From IMG/VR virus record IMGVR_UViG_3300021085_000019, positions 1 to 64,000 of that record: DNA of 64,000 bases. The stretch is one strand, 5' to 3'. Source of the DNA: a virus. A program made the translations under genes and the position numbers. The notes beneath the pieces were generated by a model that saw nothing but the letters and a program-made list of their open reading frames with translations, was not told the origin of the DNA and did not search any database. This document shows, one piece after another, positions 53,862 to 61,635 of this stretch; position 1 is the stretch's first letter; every line of letters begins with the position of its first letter.

Positions 53862-55544
53862 ATGGCATTTCAAGTATCACCAGGCGTCCAAGTCAAGGAA
53901 ATTGACGCATCGGGCGTAATACCTGCCGTATCAACCAGTATTGGTGGATTCGCAGGCGCTTTTAATTGGGGTCCAGTAGAAGAGGTTGTTACGGTTGGTT
54001 CAGAGACAGAATTAGCTAACATCTTCGGTTCACCAGATTCCAGTACGGCAAAATACTTTTTAACTGCAGCATCATTCTTAAAGTATGGTAATGCACTAAA
54101 AGTAGTACGAGCAGCATCAGGTCATCTAAACGCGACTGACGGATCTGCACAACTTATTAAAAATTTAGAACACTTTGAGGAATCTTCTATTACTACCGGG
54201 CAGTTTCATGCAAGATATCCCGGAAAATTAGGTAATTCACTAAGTGTTTATATAGCTACGAACTCAACTTCCCAGGCTGCTCTCCCGGCCCAAGTAAAAG
54301 CCGAATTCGATAGAGACCCCGGCACGTCGGAAACTGCATCTGCATCACCATATACGATTACAGGCGATGAAATGAATATTGCAGTTGTTGATAGCTTAGG
54401 TTCATGGACAGGAGTTCCTGGTACTGTTTTAGAAACTTTTCAGTTAGTTTCTCAAGCTATCGATTCTAAAACTCCACAAGGTACATCTAACTATTACAAA
54501 GAGGTTATTAACAGAACTTCTAGGTATGTTTATGCGAATCTTGAACCTTCGACGTTAACAGAAATAGGTGACCCAATTAGTGGATTCACAGCAAACGGTT
54601 CATATACTACCTCTGACGCCGAAATTGTAGTTGATTTAGTAAATGGAACTGACGATAACGCACCAACTCACGGTGAGATTGGTACTGGATTTGATGCCTT
54701 AGCAGATGCTGAAACAGTTGATGTTAACTTGTTGTTTGCATATCCAGACGCCAACAGCCAAAAAAATATTGCAGATAAACTAATTTCCATATGTGAAAGT
54801 AGAAAAGATTGTATGGCTTTTATATCGCCTCCGATTGAAGCTTCTGTTGGAGTCGCTAATCCAGCTGCAACAGTAAAGGCTTGGGTTGACGATATTAACT
54901 CAACTTCTTATGCTTCTGCTGATTCAAGTGCTGTATACGTTTATGATAAATATAACGACGTTTACAGATGGTTGGGTGCTTCTGGTCTTTGCGCAGGTCT
55001 TTGTGCGAACACAGATAACGTTGCTGATGCATGGTTCTCACCTGCAGGAACAACAAGAGGTCAACTATTTGGTGTAACCAAACTAGCATATAATCCTAAG
55101 AAAGCTGATAGAGACATGCTTTATAAAGCAAGAGTTAACCCACTCGTTTCTTTCCCTGGACAAGGTACAATGTTATTTGGTGATAAAACACTATTAAGTA
55201 AGCCAAGTGCATTTGATAGAATTAACGTAAGGAGATTGTTTATTGTAATTGAAAAAGCAATCGCGACTGCAGCTAAAGGACAACTTTTCGAATTTAATGA
55301 CGAGTTTACTAGAGCTCAATTTAGAAATCTTCTTGAGCCATTCTTAAGAGATGTAAAAGGAAGACGTGGTGTTACAGACTTTAGAGTCGTATGTGATACT
55401 ACAAACAACACAGGTCAAGTAATTGACGCTAATAGATTTGTTGCTGATATCTTTATCAAGCCTTCTAGATCTATTAACTTCATCACACTTAACTTTATTG
55501 CAACAAGAACCGGAGTCGATTTCTCAGAAGTCGCCGGCGGTTAA
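53862..55544 (+). CDS. 18: Tail sheath protein gp18
   Basis: The contractile sheath subunit, 560 residues (T4 gp18: 659). The N-terminus FQVSPGVQVKEIDASGVIP with STSIGGFAGAFNWGPVEE is the standard T4-like sheath start, and the C-terminal region (about 400-555, from the TTRGQLFGV line through RNLLEPFLRDVKGRRGVTD and the FRVVCD strand) is the conserved core that links neighbouring subunits in the contracting mesh. The shorter length fits loss of T4's outer domain parts. It has its own late promoter and a good GAGAGGA ribosome site; gene 19 follows after 13 bases. Confidence 0.95.
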   Translation: MAFQVSPGVQVKEIDASGVIPAVSTSIGGFAGAFNWGPVEEVVTVGSETELANIFGSPDSSTAKYFLTAASFLKYGNALKVVRAASGHLNATDGSAQLIKNLEHFEESSITTGQFHARYPGKLGNSLSVYIATNSTSQAALPAQVKAEFDRDPGTSETASASPYTITGDEMNIAVVDSLGSWTGVPGTVLETFQLVSQAIDSKTPQGTSNYYKEVINRTSRYVYANLEPSTLTEIGDPISGFTANGSYTTSDAEIVVDLVNGTDDNAPTHGEIGTGFDALADAETVDVNLLFAYPDANSQKNIADKLISICESRKDCMAFISPPIEASVGVANPAATVKAWVDDINSTSYASADSSAVYVYDKYNDVYRWLGASGLCAGLCANTDNVADAWFSPAGTTRGQLFGVTKLAYNPKKADRDMLYKARVNPLVSFPGQGTMLFGDKTLLSKPSAFDRINVRRLFIVIEKAIATAAKGQLFEFNDEFTRAQFRNLLEPFLRDVKGRRGVTDFRVVCDTTNNTGQVIDANRFVADIFIKPSRSINFITLNFIATRTGVDFSEVAGG

Positions 55545-55557
55545 TTAGGAGAAGAAA

Positions 55558-56085
55558 ATGGCAATTTTAGGCGTAGACGATTTTAAATCTAAGCTCGTTG
55601 GAGGTGGTGCACGTTCTAACATGTTCAAAGTAACATGTAACTTCCCATCTTATGCTCAAGGCGATGTTGAATTATCTTCTTTCATGATTAAGGGTGCTCA
55701 GTTTCCTTCATCAGTTGTAGCTCCTGTCCCTGTATTATTTAGAGGCAGACAACTACAATTGGCTGGAGACAGAACTTTTGAGCCAGTATCATTAACAGTG
55801 ATTAATGACACAGGTTTTGAAGTAAGAAATGCATTCGAAAGATGGATGAATGGTATCAGCGAACACAATAACAATACAGGTCAAAGTAATCCTACTGATT
55901 ATATGGCTGATATTATTGTTGAGCAATTAAACAAGCAAGGTGAAGTAACTAAGACTTACGATATGAGAGGTTGTTTCCCAACAAATCTTTCTACAATTGA
56001 GCTTTCATACGACAATGAAAACCAGATTGAAGAATTTACTGTTGAGTTACAGGTTCAATATTGGGAGTCAAATACTACTTCTTAA
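55558..56085 (+). CDS. 19: Tail tube protein gp19
   Basis: The inner tail tube subunit, 175 residues (T4 gp19: 163). It opens AILGVDDFKSKLVGGGARSN, has GDRTFEPVSLTVINDTG (about 63-80) and RNAFERWMNGI, and ends with RGCFPTNLSTIELS and a strand-rich tail, all typical of T4-like tubes. Hexamer rings of gp19 stack inside the gp18 sheath. TTAGGAGAAG before the ATG is a strong ribosome site. It is related in sequence to the gp3 protein at 61112 in this window (shared GDR-TF...FxxWM...CFPTNLS pattern). Confidence 0.94.
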   Translation: MAILGVDDFKSKLVGGGARSNMFKVTCNFPSYAQGDVELSSFMIKGAQFPSSVVAPVPVLFRGRQLQLAGDRTFEPVSLTVINDTGFEVRNAFERWMNGISEHNNNTGQSNPTDYMADIIVEQLNKQGEVTKTYDMRGCFPTNLSTIELSYDNENQIEEFTVELQVQYWESNTTS

Positions 56086-56091
56086 AAGCGG

Positions 56092-56099
56092 TATAAATA
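56092..56099 (+). promoter_or_regulatory. Late promoter box TATAAATA before gene 20
   Basis: Exact late box just after gene 19. Predicted start near 56105, four bases before an 8-bp hairpin; leader about 49 bases. Confidence 0.72.
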
Positions 56100-56108
56100 A
56101 TATTAGAT

Positions 56109-56129
56109 GAGGGGAGTTGTTCTCCCCTC
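56109..56129 (+). promoter_or_regulatory. Hairpin at the 5' end of the gene 20 leader
   Basis: GAGGGGAG (56109-56116), loop TTGTT, CTCCCCTC (56122-56129): a perfect 8-bp, GC-rich stem. There is no run of T after it, so it is a poor terminator candidate for gene 19. It lies just downstream of the late promoter box and would sit at the very 5' end of the gene 20 mRNA. Confidence 0.65.
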
Positions 56130-56153
56130 TGATAATATTGAGGTAAATAAAAA

Positions 56154-57644
56154 ATGGCAGAACTTTTTGGTTTTGAGATCAATAGAAAGGGTCAAAAGCT
56201 TCCAGAGCTTCCTTCTTTTGTTCCGGACACAGATGATGATGGTGTTGGCGTCATTAACAGCGGTGGTCACTTTGGCCAGTATGTTGATATTGATGGCGAT
56301 ACTGCAAAAAATGAAGTAGATCTTATATACAAGTATAGAGATATCGCTTCACACCCAGAATGCGACGCGGCCGTAGAAGATATTGTAAATGAAGCAATTG
56401 TAGGTGATAATAAATCAGCACCTGTTGAAATTGTTATGGATGAGATGGATGCTTCAACTCAAGTTAAAAAGGCTATGAAGGATGAGTTTGAAAATATTAT
56501 TTCATTGTTAAAATTTAATAGCTATTCGCACGACATTTTTAGAAAATGGTATGTAGATGGTAGATTACCATATCATATTATTATCGATAATAATAACCCT
56601 AAAAAGGGTATATTAGAATTAAGATATATTGATCCCACTAAATTAAGAAAGATTAAAGAGATCGAAGAAGAAAAAGATCCAAGGACTGGGGCTAATATCA
56701 TTAAGAAGTCAGAAGAGTACTTCTTATTTCAAGACGGAAAGATGACCGGTGAAAACCAAGGGTTAAAGATTCACCCGGATTCAATAGCATATTGTACTTC
56801 TGGTATGTTAGATCCAAGTAGAAAAAGAATATTATCATTTTTGCATAAGGCTATTAAGCCAGTAAATCAGCTAAGAATGATGGAAGATTCATTGGTAATC
56901 TACAGAATTAGTAGGGCGCCGGAACGAAGAATTTTTTATATTGATGTTGGTAACCTTCCTAAAGGTAAAGCAGAAGAATATCTAAAAAATATTATGGGCC
57001 AGTATAGAAATAAATTGGTCTATGATGCTAAAACCGGTGATATAAAAGACGACCGTAAGCATATGTCTATGTTAGAAGATTTCTTTTTACCACGTAGAGA
57101 GGGCGGAAGAGGAACAGAGATTTCAACCCTACCAGGTGGAGAAAACTTAGGTCAAATAGAAGATATTGTATATTTCCAAAAGAAACTATATAAATCATTA
57201 AACGTTCCTGCTAATAGACTAGAGCAAGAATCTGGATTTAATTTAGGTAGAAGCACCGAAATTACCAGAGACGAAGTTAAGTTTAAAAAGTTTTTAGATA
57301 GACTGAGAAAGAGATTTAGTGATTTGTTCTTACAACTGTTAAAAACACAGTTAATGCTTAAGGGCGTAATTACTAAGGAAGATTGGGTTAAATGGAAGGA
57401 AGATATATATTTTGACTTTATCGAAGATAATTATTTTAGTGAGTTAAAAGAAGCTGAAATTATTCGTGAAAGGTTTGAAATGCTTGCTCAGATGGATGAG
57501 TACGTTGGGAAGTATGTGTCTAATGAGTGGATTCGTAAGAATATCTTACGTCAAAACGATGATGAGATCGCTGAGATGAAGAAACAAATCGAAGCAGAGA
57601 AATCTTCAGGTGAAATTGAAGATGAAGATGATCTTGACATTTAA
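56154..57644 (+). CDS. 20: Portal protein gp20
   Basis: The dodecameric portal through which DNA enters and leaves the head, 496 residues (T4 gp20: 524). Conserved features: DIASHPECDAAVEDIVNEAI cut near residues 63-82, the LRYIDPTKLRKI turn (about 159-170), and the diagnostic VIYRISRAPERRIFYIDVGN stretch near residues 247-267 followed by YLKNIMGQYRNKLVYDAKTG. The C-terminal 40 residues are charged and helical, as is normal. GAGGT before the ATG is the ribosome site. An ATG at 56107 opens a different frame but overlaps the leader hairpin and has no support. Confidence 0.95.
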   Translation: MAELFGFEINRKGQKLPELPSFVPDTDDDGVGVINSGGHFGQYVDIDGDTAKNEVDLIYKYRDIASHPECDAAVEDIVNEAIVGDNKSAPVEIVMDEMDASTQVKKAMKDEFENIISLLKFNSYSHDIFRKWYVDGRLPYHIIIDNNNPKKGILELRYIDPTKLRKIKEIEEEKDPRTGANIIKKSEEYFLFQDGKMTGENQGLKIHPDSIAYCTSGMLDPSRKRILSFLHKAIKPVNQLRMMEDSLVIYRISRAPERRIFYIDVGNLPKGKAEEYLKNIMGQYRNKLVYDAKTGDIKDDRKHMSMLEDFFLPRREGGRGTEISTLPGGENLGQIEDIVYFQKKLYKSLNVPANRLEQESGFNLGRSTEITRDEVKFKKFLDRLRKRFSDLFLQLLKTQLMLKGVITKEDWVKWKEDIYFDFIEDNYFSELKEAEIIRERFEMLAQMDEYVGKYVSNEWIRKNILRQNDDEIAEMKKQIEAEKSSGEIEDEDDLDI

Positions 57645-57649
57645 TTTTT

Positions 57650-57657
57650 TATAAATA
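57650..57657 (+). promoter_or_regulatory. Late promoter box TATAAATA before gene 67
   Basis: Exact late box just after the gene 20 stop. Predicted start near 57663 leaves a 15-base leader with GAAGGAA eight bases before the ATG at 57678. Confidence 0.7.
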
Positions 57658-57677
57658 TATAACGAAGGAAACAAATA

Positions 57678-57845
57678 ATGAGTATTGAAAATTTAATTGA
57701 TAATGTTAAAAATGGCGATAATGTTGCTGCTAGTAAGCAGTTTAACTCTATTATGGCCGATAAATTAACAGCTGCTCTTGATGCAAAGAAGATTGAAATT
57801 GCTTCTACATTGCAAGACAGACAAGCCTCTAAAGAAGAGGAATAA
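57678..57845 (+). CDS. 67: Prohead core protein gp67
   Basis: A 55-residue protein between genes 20 and 21, the place of T4 gene 67. It aligns over its length with the N-terminal half of T4 gp67 as I recall it: IENLIDNVKNGDNVAASKQF against LIEAIKSNDLVAARKLF, then MADKLTAALDAKKIEIASTL against MAARTIDLIKEEKIALARNFL. T4 gp67 (80 residues) continues into a long acidic tail; here only EEE remains at the end. gp67 is a minor scaffold-core protein, needed for correct head shape and digested by gp21. Start chosen at ATG 57678 after GAAGGAA. Confidence 0.85.
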   Translation: MSIENLIDNVKNGDNVAASKQFNSIMADKLTAALDAKKIEIASTLQDRQASKEEE

Positions 57846-57861
57846 TAACGGAAATAAGTAA

Positions 57862-58515
57862 ATGAAACTTATAGCAGAATTTAATGACAGTAACCTAGAG
57901 GTTATTGAAGAAAAGGTTAATGGCAAAAAGACTCTCGTGATCGAGGGTGTTTTTATGCAAGCCGATTCTAAAAATAGAAACGGTCGTATTTACGAAAAGA
58001 GCATTCTTGAAAATGCGGTAAGTAAATATGTAAAAGAACAAGTAAGTACTGGTAGAGCAGTTGGGGAACTAAACCACCCTGAAGGTCCTACTATTAACTT
58101 AGATAAAGTTTCACATAAGATTACGGAACTCAAATTTGACGGAAGTAATGTTATTGGAAAAGCATCGATCTTAGAAACCCCTATGGGGCAAATTGTAAAA
58201 GGTTTGCTTGAAGGTGGAGTTAAGCTTGGTGTATCAAGTCGTGGTATGGGTAGTCTTGTGCAAAAGAATGGCGCTATGTATGTGAAAGATGACTTTATGT
58301 TGTCTACAGTAGATATCGTTCAAGACCCTTCAGCTCCAGAGGCATTTGTCAATGGAATTATGGAAGGTGTTGATTGGGTATGGAATAATGGCGTTCTTTG
58401 TCCACAAGAAGTTGAGAAAATTGAGACTGAAATCAAGGAAGCTCGAGGTGTTAGTTCATCTGATGTCGAGATTAAAGCTTTTAAAAATTTCCTCTCTAAA
58501 CTTGTAAATTCTTAA
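57862..58515 (+). CDS. 21: Prohead protease gp21
   Basis: The maturation protease that cleaves head and core proteins after (L/I)xE motifs before packaging. Over 217 residues (T4 gp21: 212) it shows the conserved SKNRNGRIYEKSILE (about 36-50), GELNHPEGP with His72 as likely catalytic histidine, and GVSSRGMGSL with the likely nucleophile at Ser125/Ser126. The DIVQDPSAPEAFVNGIMEG segment (151-169) is also typical. The arrangement follows the herpesvirus-like assembly protease fold assigned to this family. It starts 16 bases after gene 67. Confidence 0.94.
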   Translation: MKLIAEFNDSNLEVIEEKVNGKKTLVIEGVFMQADSKNRNGRIYEKSILENAVSKYVKEQVSTGRAVGELNHPEGPTINLDKVSHKITELKFDGSNVIGKASILETPMGQIVKGLLEGGVKLGVSSRGMGSLVQKNGAMYVKDDFMLSTVDIVQDPSAPEAFVNGIMEGVDWVWNNGVLCPQEVEKIETEIKEARGVSSSDVEIKAFKNFLSKLVNS

Positions 58516-58529
58516 TAGGAGAATAAATT

Positions 58530-59645
58530 ATGTCTAATGACGAAATTAAAAATGATTTAGTCGAAGACGTATCAGAAACTGAAGAGCTTGATAACGAGGA
58601 GCTCGTTGAAGACGAACAAGTTCAAGACGAAGAAATCGTAGAAGCTAAAGTCAAGAAAGAAGCTGACGAAGAAGGCGATGATGATGACGAGGAAGAAGTT
58701 AAGGAAGATTCCGATGAGGAAGATGACGAAGACGAAGAGCCTGTTGTTGAAATGCCTAAAACTAAAGCTGCAATCATGGCATCAGTAAATGATATGTTGA
58801 AGAAATCAAAAAAACTAGACGCACAAAAGATTTACGCTAGCGTTGTGAAAACAATGGAAAGTGATCATGGTGATGACGAAGAAGAAGAGAAGCCAGTTAA
58901 GGAAGACGTTAACGTTGACCATATTGACTACTCTGAAGATTTAGAAAACCTAGTCGCTGAAGAAGCTACGTTGTCTGACGGTTTCCAAGCGAAAGCTGGA
59001 ATTATCTTTGAAGCTGCTTTAAAATCTAAAGTAGGTGCAGAGATCGAAAGACTAGAATCTGAGTACGTTTCAAACCTTGAAGAAGAGGTAACTGAAATCA
59101 AGACTGAGCTCGTAGAAAAGGTAGATTCTTACCTTAACTATGTTGTTTCAAACTGGATGACAGAGAATGAAGTTGCGGTAACTACAGGACTTAGAACTGA
59201 AATTGCTGAAGACTTTATGACTTCTTTACAGTCAGTGTTCAAAGAACACTATATCGAGGTTCCAGAAGGTAAGGTTGACCTAATTGACGAATTGTCAGAT
59301 CAGGTTGCTGAGCTTGAGGAATCATTAAATAAATCAACAGAAGAGAATATCGCACTAACTGAGTCTGTTTCCAATTTGGAAAGAGCTGAGATTGTGAGAA
59401 ACGCTTCTTCTGGGCTAGCATTGACTGAAGCTGAAAAGCTTGCATCTTTGGTAGAAGATATTGATTTTGATTCAGCAGAATCTTTCGAAATGAAAGTGAA
59501 TGTTGTTAAAGAGTCATACTTCAAATCTGAAGCTCAAGAATCAGTAGATGAAGCTCAAACCTTAGTTGGTACTGACGAAGCTCCGGCTGACCTCAGTGAT
59601 GTAATGGCTAGATACACTTCAGCTATTTCAAAATTTAACAAATAG
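58530..59645 (+). CDS. 22: Prohead core scaffold protein gp22
   Basis: The main internal scaffold of the prohead, destroyed by gp21 during maturation. At 371 residues it is longer than T4 gp22 (269). The extra part is a very acidic N-terminus (about residues 5-75, mostly Asp and Glu). The conserved part begins near residue 80 (KTKAAIMASVNDMLKKSKKL) and continues as long helices with coiled-coil character (about 245-285, LIDELSDQVAELEESLNKS) and a C-terminal MARYTSAISKF end. Several L-x-E or I-x-E sites suit digestion by gp21. TAGGAGA lies upstream of the ATG. Confidence 0.92.
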   Translation: MSNDEIKNDLVEDVSETEELDNEELVEDEQVQDEEIVEAKVKKEADEEGDDDDEEEVKEDSDEEDDEDEEPVVEMPKTKAAIMASVNDMLKKSKKLDAQKIYASVVKTMESDHGDDEEEEKPVKEDVNVDHIDYSEDLENLVAEEATLSDGFQAKAGIIFEAALKSKVGAEIERLESEYVSNLEEEVTEIKTELVEKVDSYLNYVVSNWMTENEVAVTTGLRTEIAEDFMTSLQSVFKEHYIEVPEGKVDLIDELSDQVAELEESLNKSTEENIALTESVSNLERAEIVRNASSGLALTEAEKLASLVEDIDFDSAESFEMKVNVVKESYFKSEAQESVDEAQTLVGTDEAPADLSDVMARYTSAISKFNK

Positions 59646-59666
59646 TCTAATAGGGGAAAACAAAAA

Positions 59667-61031
59667 ATGTTTAACGCAGACAAAAACTTAATGGAAAAGT
59701 GGGCTCCGGTTCTCGAGCATGCTGATGTTCCATCAATTCAAGACGGCCATAAGGCAGCTGTTACAGCACGTCTTTTAGAGAACCAAGAAATCTCAGCAAG
59801 AGAAGAAGAAATTGCTAAGCAAGGTAACTTCCTTGGTGAAGCGGCTGCAGCTAACCACATTGGTGCTGGTAACGCTGATGCAATCAAAGGCTTTGATCCT
59901 GTATTGATCTCTCTCGTAAGAAGAGCAATGCCGAATCTTATTGCTTATGATATTGCTGGTGTTCAGCCTATGTCAGGTCCTACTGGACTTATCTTCGCAA
60001 TGAAGTCAAGATACTCAACACAAGCTGGTACTGAAGCACTATTTGACGAAGCTAATGCTTCATTCTCAGGTGACGCTTCTGTTACTCAAGAAGCTGGTCC
60101 TTCAGGTCTTGAAGCTGCTGTTGATAACGGCGACAAAGACTTAAGCACTAACGAAACAGCTGGCGAAATCGTTTCTGACGTTGCTGGTGGTCTTTCTACT
60201 AGTGCGGCTGAGAGATTAGGCGTTGGCGAATCAGGCGACGGTGCTTTCGGTGAGATGGCTTTCTCAATCGATAAGGCTACTGTAACTGCTAAGTCAAGAG
60301 CTCTTAAAGCTGAATACACAATGGAGCTTGCTCAGGATCTTAAGGCTGTTCACGGTCTAGATGCTGAAGGTGAGCTTGCTAACATCCTTTCTTCTGAAAT
60401 CCTTGCGGAAATCAACAGAGAAGTTGTTAGAACTGTAAACAGAAAAGCTACTTTGGGTGCTGGTACATCTAACGTTGCTATCAAAGGTATCTTTAATGTA
60501 GATACTGATAGTGATGGCAGATGGTTGGCTGAAAAAGCTAAAGGTCTTATCATGCAAATCGAAAGAGAAGCAAATGCGATCGCTAAAGCAACAAGAAGAG
60601 GAAAAGGTAACTACATTATCTGTTCTTCTGACGTAGCTTCAGTACTTGCTGCTTCTGGCATGCTTGACTATAGCCCTGCTCTTAACACTAACTTGAACGT
60701 TGATGATACTGGTAATACTTTTGCTGGTGTTCTTAACGGTAAGTTTAAAGTGTATGTTGATCCATATTCAGCAGGTGCTAACCCTGACTACGTAACAGTA
60801 GGTTATAGAGGTGCAAACCCTTATGACGCAGGTCTTTTCTACTGCCCATACGTACCATTAACAATGGTTAAAGCTCTTGGTGAGAATGATTTCCAACCAA
60901 GAATCGGCTTCAAAACTAGATACGGAATGATTGCTAACCCATTCGTTGCTGTTGACGGTACTACTGGTGCTGATAGAGCTAACCCATACTTTAGAATCTT
61001 TAGAGTAGACGGTATTATGGCTAGTGCTTAA
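59667..61031 (+). CDS. 23: Major capsid protein precursor gp23
   Basis: The main head shell subunit, 454 residues (T4 gp23: 521). The N-terminus NADKNLMEKWAPVLEHADVP and the GFDPVLISLVRRAMPNLIAYD stretch near residue 75 are standard T4-like gp23. An L-G-E at 56-58 followed by AAAANHIG fits the gp21 cleavage rule (LxE), giving a mature protein of about 396 residues that begins at Ala59. C-terminal FQPRIGFKTRYGMIANPF (about 408-425) is conserved. A TAGGGGAAA ribosome site precedes the ATG. Codons look more C-ended (AAC, TAC, TTC, GAC) than in the fibre genes, as expected for the most abundant protein. A strong terminator follows. Confidence 0.97.
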   Translation: MFNADKNLMEKWAPVLEHADVPSIQDGHKAAVTARLLENQEISAREEEIAKQGNFLGEAAAANHIGAGNADAIKGFDPVLISLVRRAMPNLIAYDIAGVQPMSGPTGLIFAMKSRYSTQAGTEALFDEANASFSGDASVTQEAGPSGLEAAVDNGDKDLSTNETAGEIVSDVAGGLSTSAAERLGVGESGDGAFGEMAFSIDKATVTAKSRALKAEYTMELAQDLKAVHGLDAEGELANILSSEILAEINREVVRTVNRKATLGAGTSNVAIKGIFNVDTDSDGRWLAEKAKGLIMQIEREANAIAKATRRGKGNYIICSSDVASVLAASGMLDYSPALNTNLNVDDTGNTFAGVLNGKFKVYVDPYSAGANPDYVTVGYRGANPYDAGLFYCPYVPLTMVKALGENDFQPRIGFKTRYGMIANPFVAVDGTTGADRANPYFRIFRVDGIMASA

Positions 61032-61051
61032 TCTTTAATTAGATTAAACTT

Positions 61052-61080
61052 AAGGGGACTCTTCGGAGTCCCTTTTTTTT
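61052..61080 (+). terminator. Factor-independent terminator after gene 23
   Basis: Stem AAGGGGACTC (61052-61061), loop TTCG, then GAGTCCCTT paired back (one G-T pair), running into eight T (61073-61080). A C(UUCG)G loop is exceptionally stable. It ends the head-gene transcript 21 bases after the gene 23 stop. Confidence 0.95.
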
Positions 61081-61098
61081 ATTTGACTTTTAAACTTG

Positions 61099-61106
61099 TA
61101 TAAATA
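61099..61106 (+). promoter_or_regulatory. Late promoter box TATAAATA before gene 3
   Basis: Exact late box between the gene 23 terminator and gene 3. It ends five bases before the ATG at 61112, where transcription is expected to begin. Confidence 0.8.
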
Positions 61107-61111
61107 AGTGT

Positions 61112-61570
61112 ATGACTACTGCAAATAAAAACTTTTTAAGTCCCACTGGGTTTCAATTTAAAATCGATTCTACTCAATATGCAAACATTGAGTATTTTTG
61201 TACATCCGTAACTCTTCCTGATCTGTCGTTAGGTGAATCAGCAGCTCCATATAAAGGAACTAATTTATCTTTTACTGGGGATAGAATGACTTTTGGTGAT
61301 TTAACCCTTAGGTTTAATGTAACTGAAGACATGGAGAATTATGTTGAAATGTTTAACTGGATGCATAACATTATTGAAAAGGGAGATTCCTTTAAATCAG
61401 ATGCAACGTTATCAATTCTAAGTAGTCACAATAACGTAACGAAAGAAATTACATTTAGGGATTGTTTCCCTACAAATTTATCAGCAGTAGAGTTCTCTAC
61501 ACAGCAAACCGATATAGAATACTTACAAGCTGATGTTACATTGAAATACACTTACTTCGATATAAAGTAG
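61112..61570 (+). CDS. 3: Tail tube terminator / tail completion protein gp3
   Basis: A 152-residue protein (T4 gp3: 176). It shares with T4 gp3 the MFNWMHNII segment (T4: MYEWMLA), the LSAVEFS strand (T4: LSEVELS) and the C-terminal YTYFDIK (T4: YTYFQVE), and sits between 23 and uvsY as in marine T4-like phages. gp3 forms the ring that ends tail tube growth below gp15. It is also visibly related to gp19 here, as expected for tube-like rings. There is no Shine-Dalgarno: the 31 bases between the gene 23 terminator and the ATG hold only a late promoter, so the message is probably leaderless. Confidence 0.88.
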   Translation: MTTANKNFLSPTGFQFKIDSTQYANIEYFCTSVTLPDLSLGESAAPYKGTNLSFTGDRMTFGDLTLRFNVTEDMENYVEMFNWMHNIIEKGDSFKSDATLSILSSHNNVTKEITFRDCFPTNLSAVEFSTQQTDIEYLQADVTLKYTYFDIK

Positions 61571-61574
61571 CATA

Positions 61575-61582
61575 TATAAATA
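61575..61582 (+). promoter_or_regulatory. Late promoter box TATAAATA before uvsY
   Basis: Exact late box five bases after the gene 3 stop. Predicted start near 61588, leader about 48 bases. In T4 uvsY is also read from middle promoters; I see no clear MotA box here. Confidence 0.6.
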
Positions 61583-61585
61583 TAT

Positions 61586-61617
61586 ATTGTAATGCATATT
61601 GTAATGCATATTACAAT
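61586..61617 (+). repeat. Tandem 12-base repeat and hairpin in the uvsY leader
   Basis: ATTGTAATGCAT occurs twice in tandem (61586-61597, 61598-61609), then ATTACAAT (61610-61617). Either copy of ATTGTAAT can pair with the last element; the nearer pairing gives an 8-bp stem with a GCAT loop. Confidence 0.75.
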
Positions 61618-61635
61618 GTATAAAATGGAAATATT

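Noticed and set aside
55558-56085. The gene at 61112 as a second tail tube (duplicate gp19)
   Set aside because: It does resemble gp19, but the MFNWM, LSAVEFS and YTYF motifs and the position between 23 and uvsY fit gp3 better.
56107-56319. Alternative frame starting at ATG 56107 before and into gene 20
   Set aside because: It begins at the leader hairpin, has no ribosome site and overlaps the certain portal gene in another frame.
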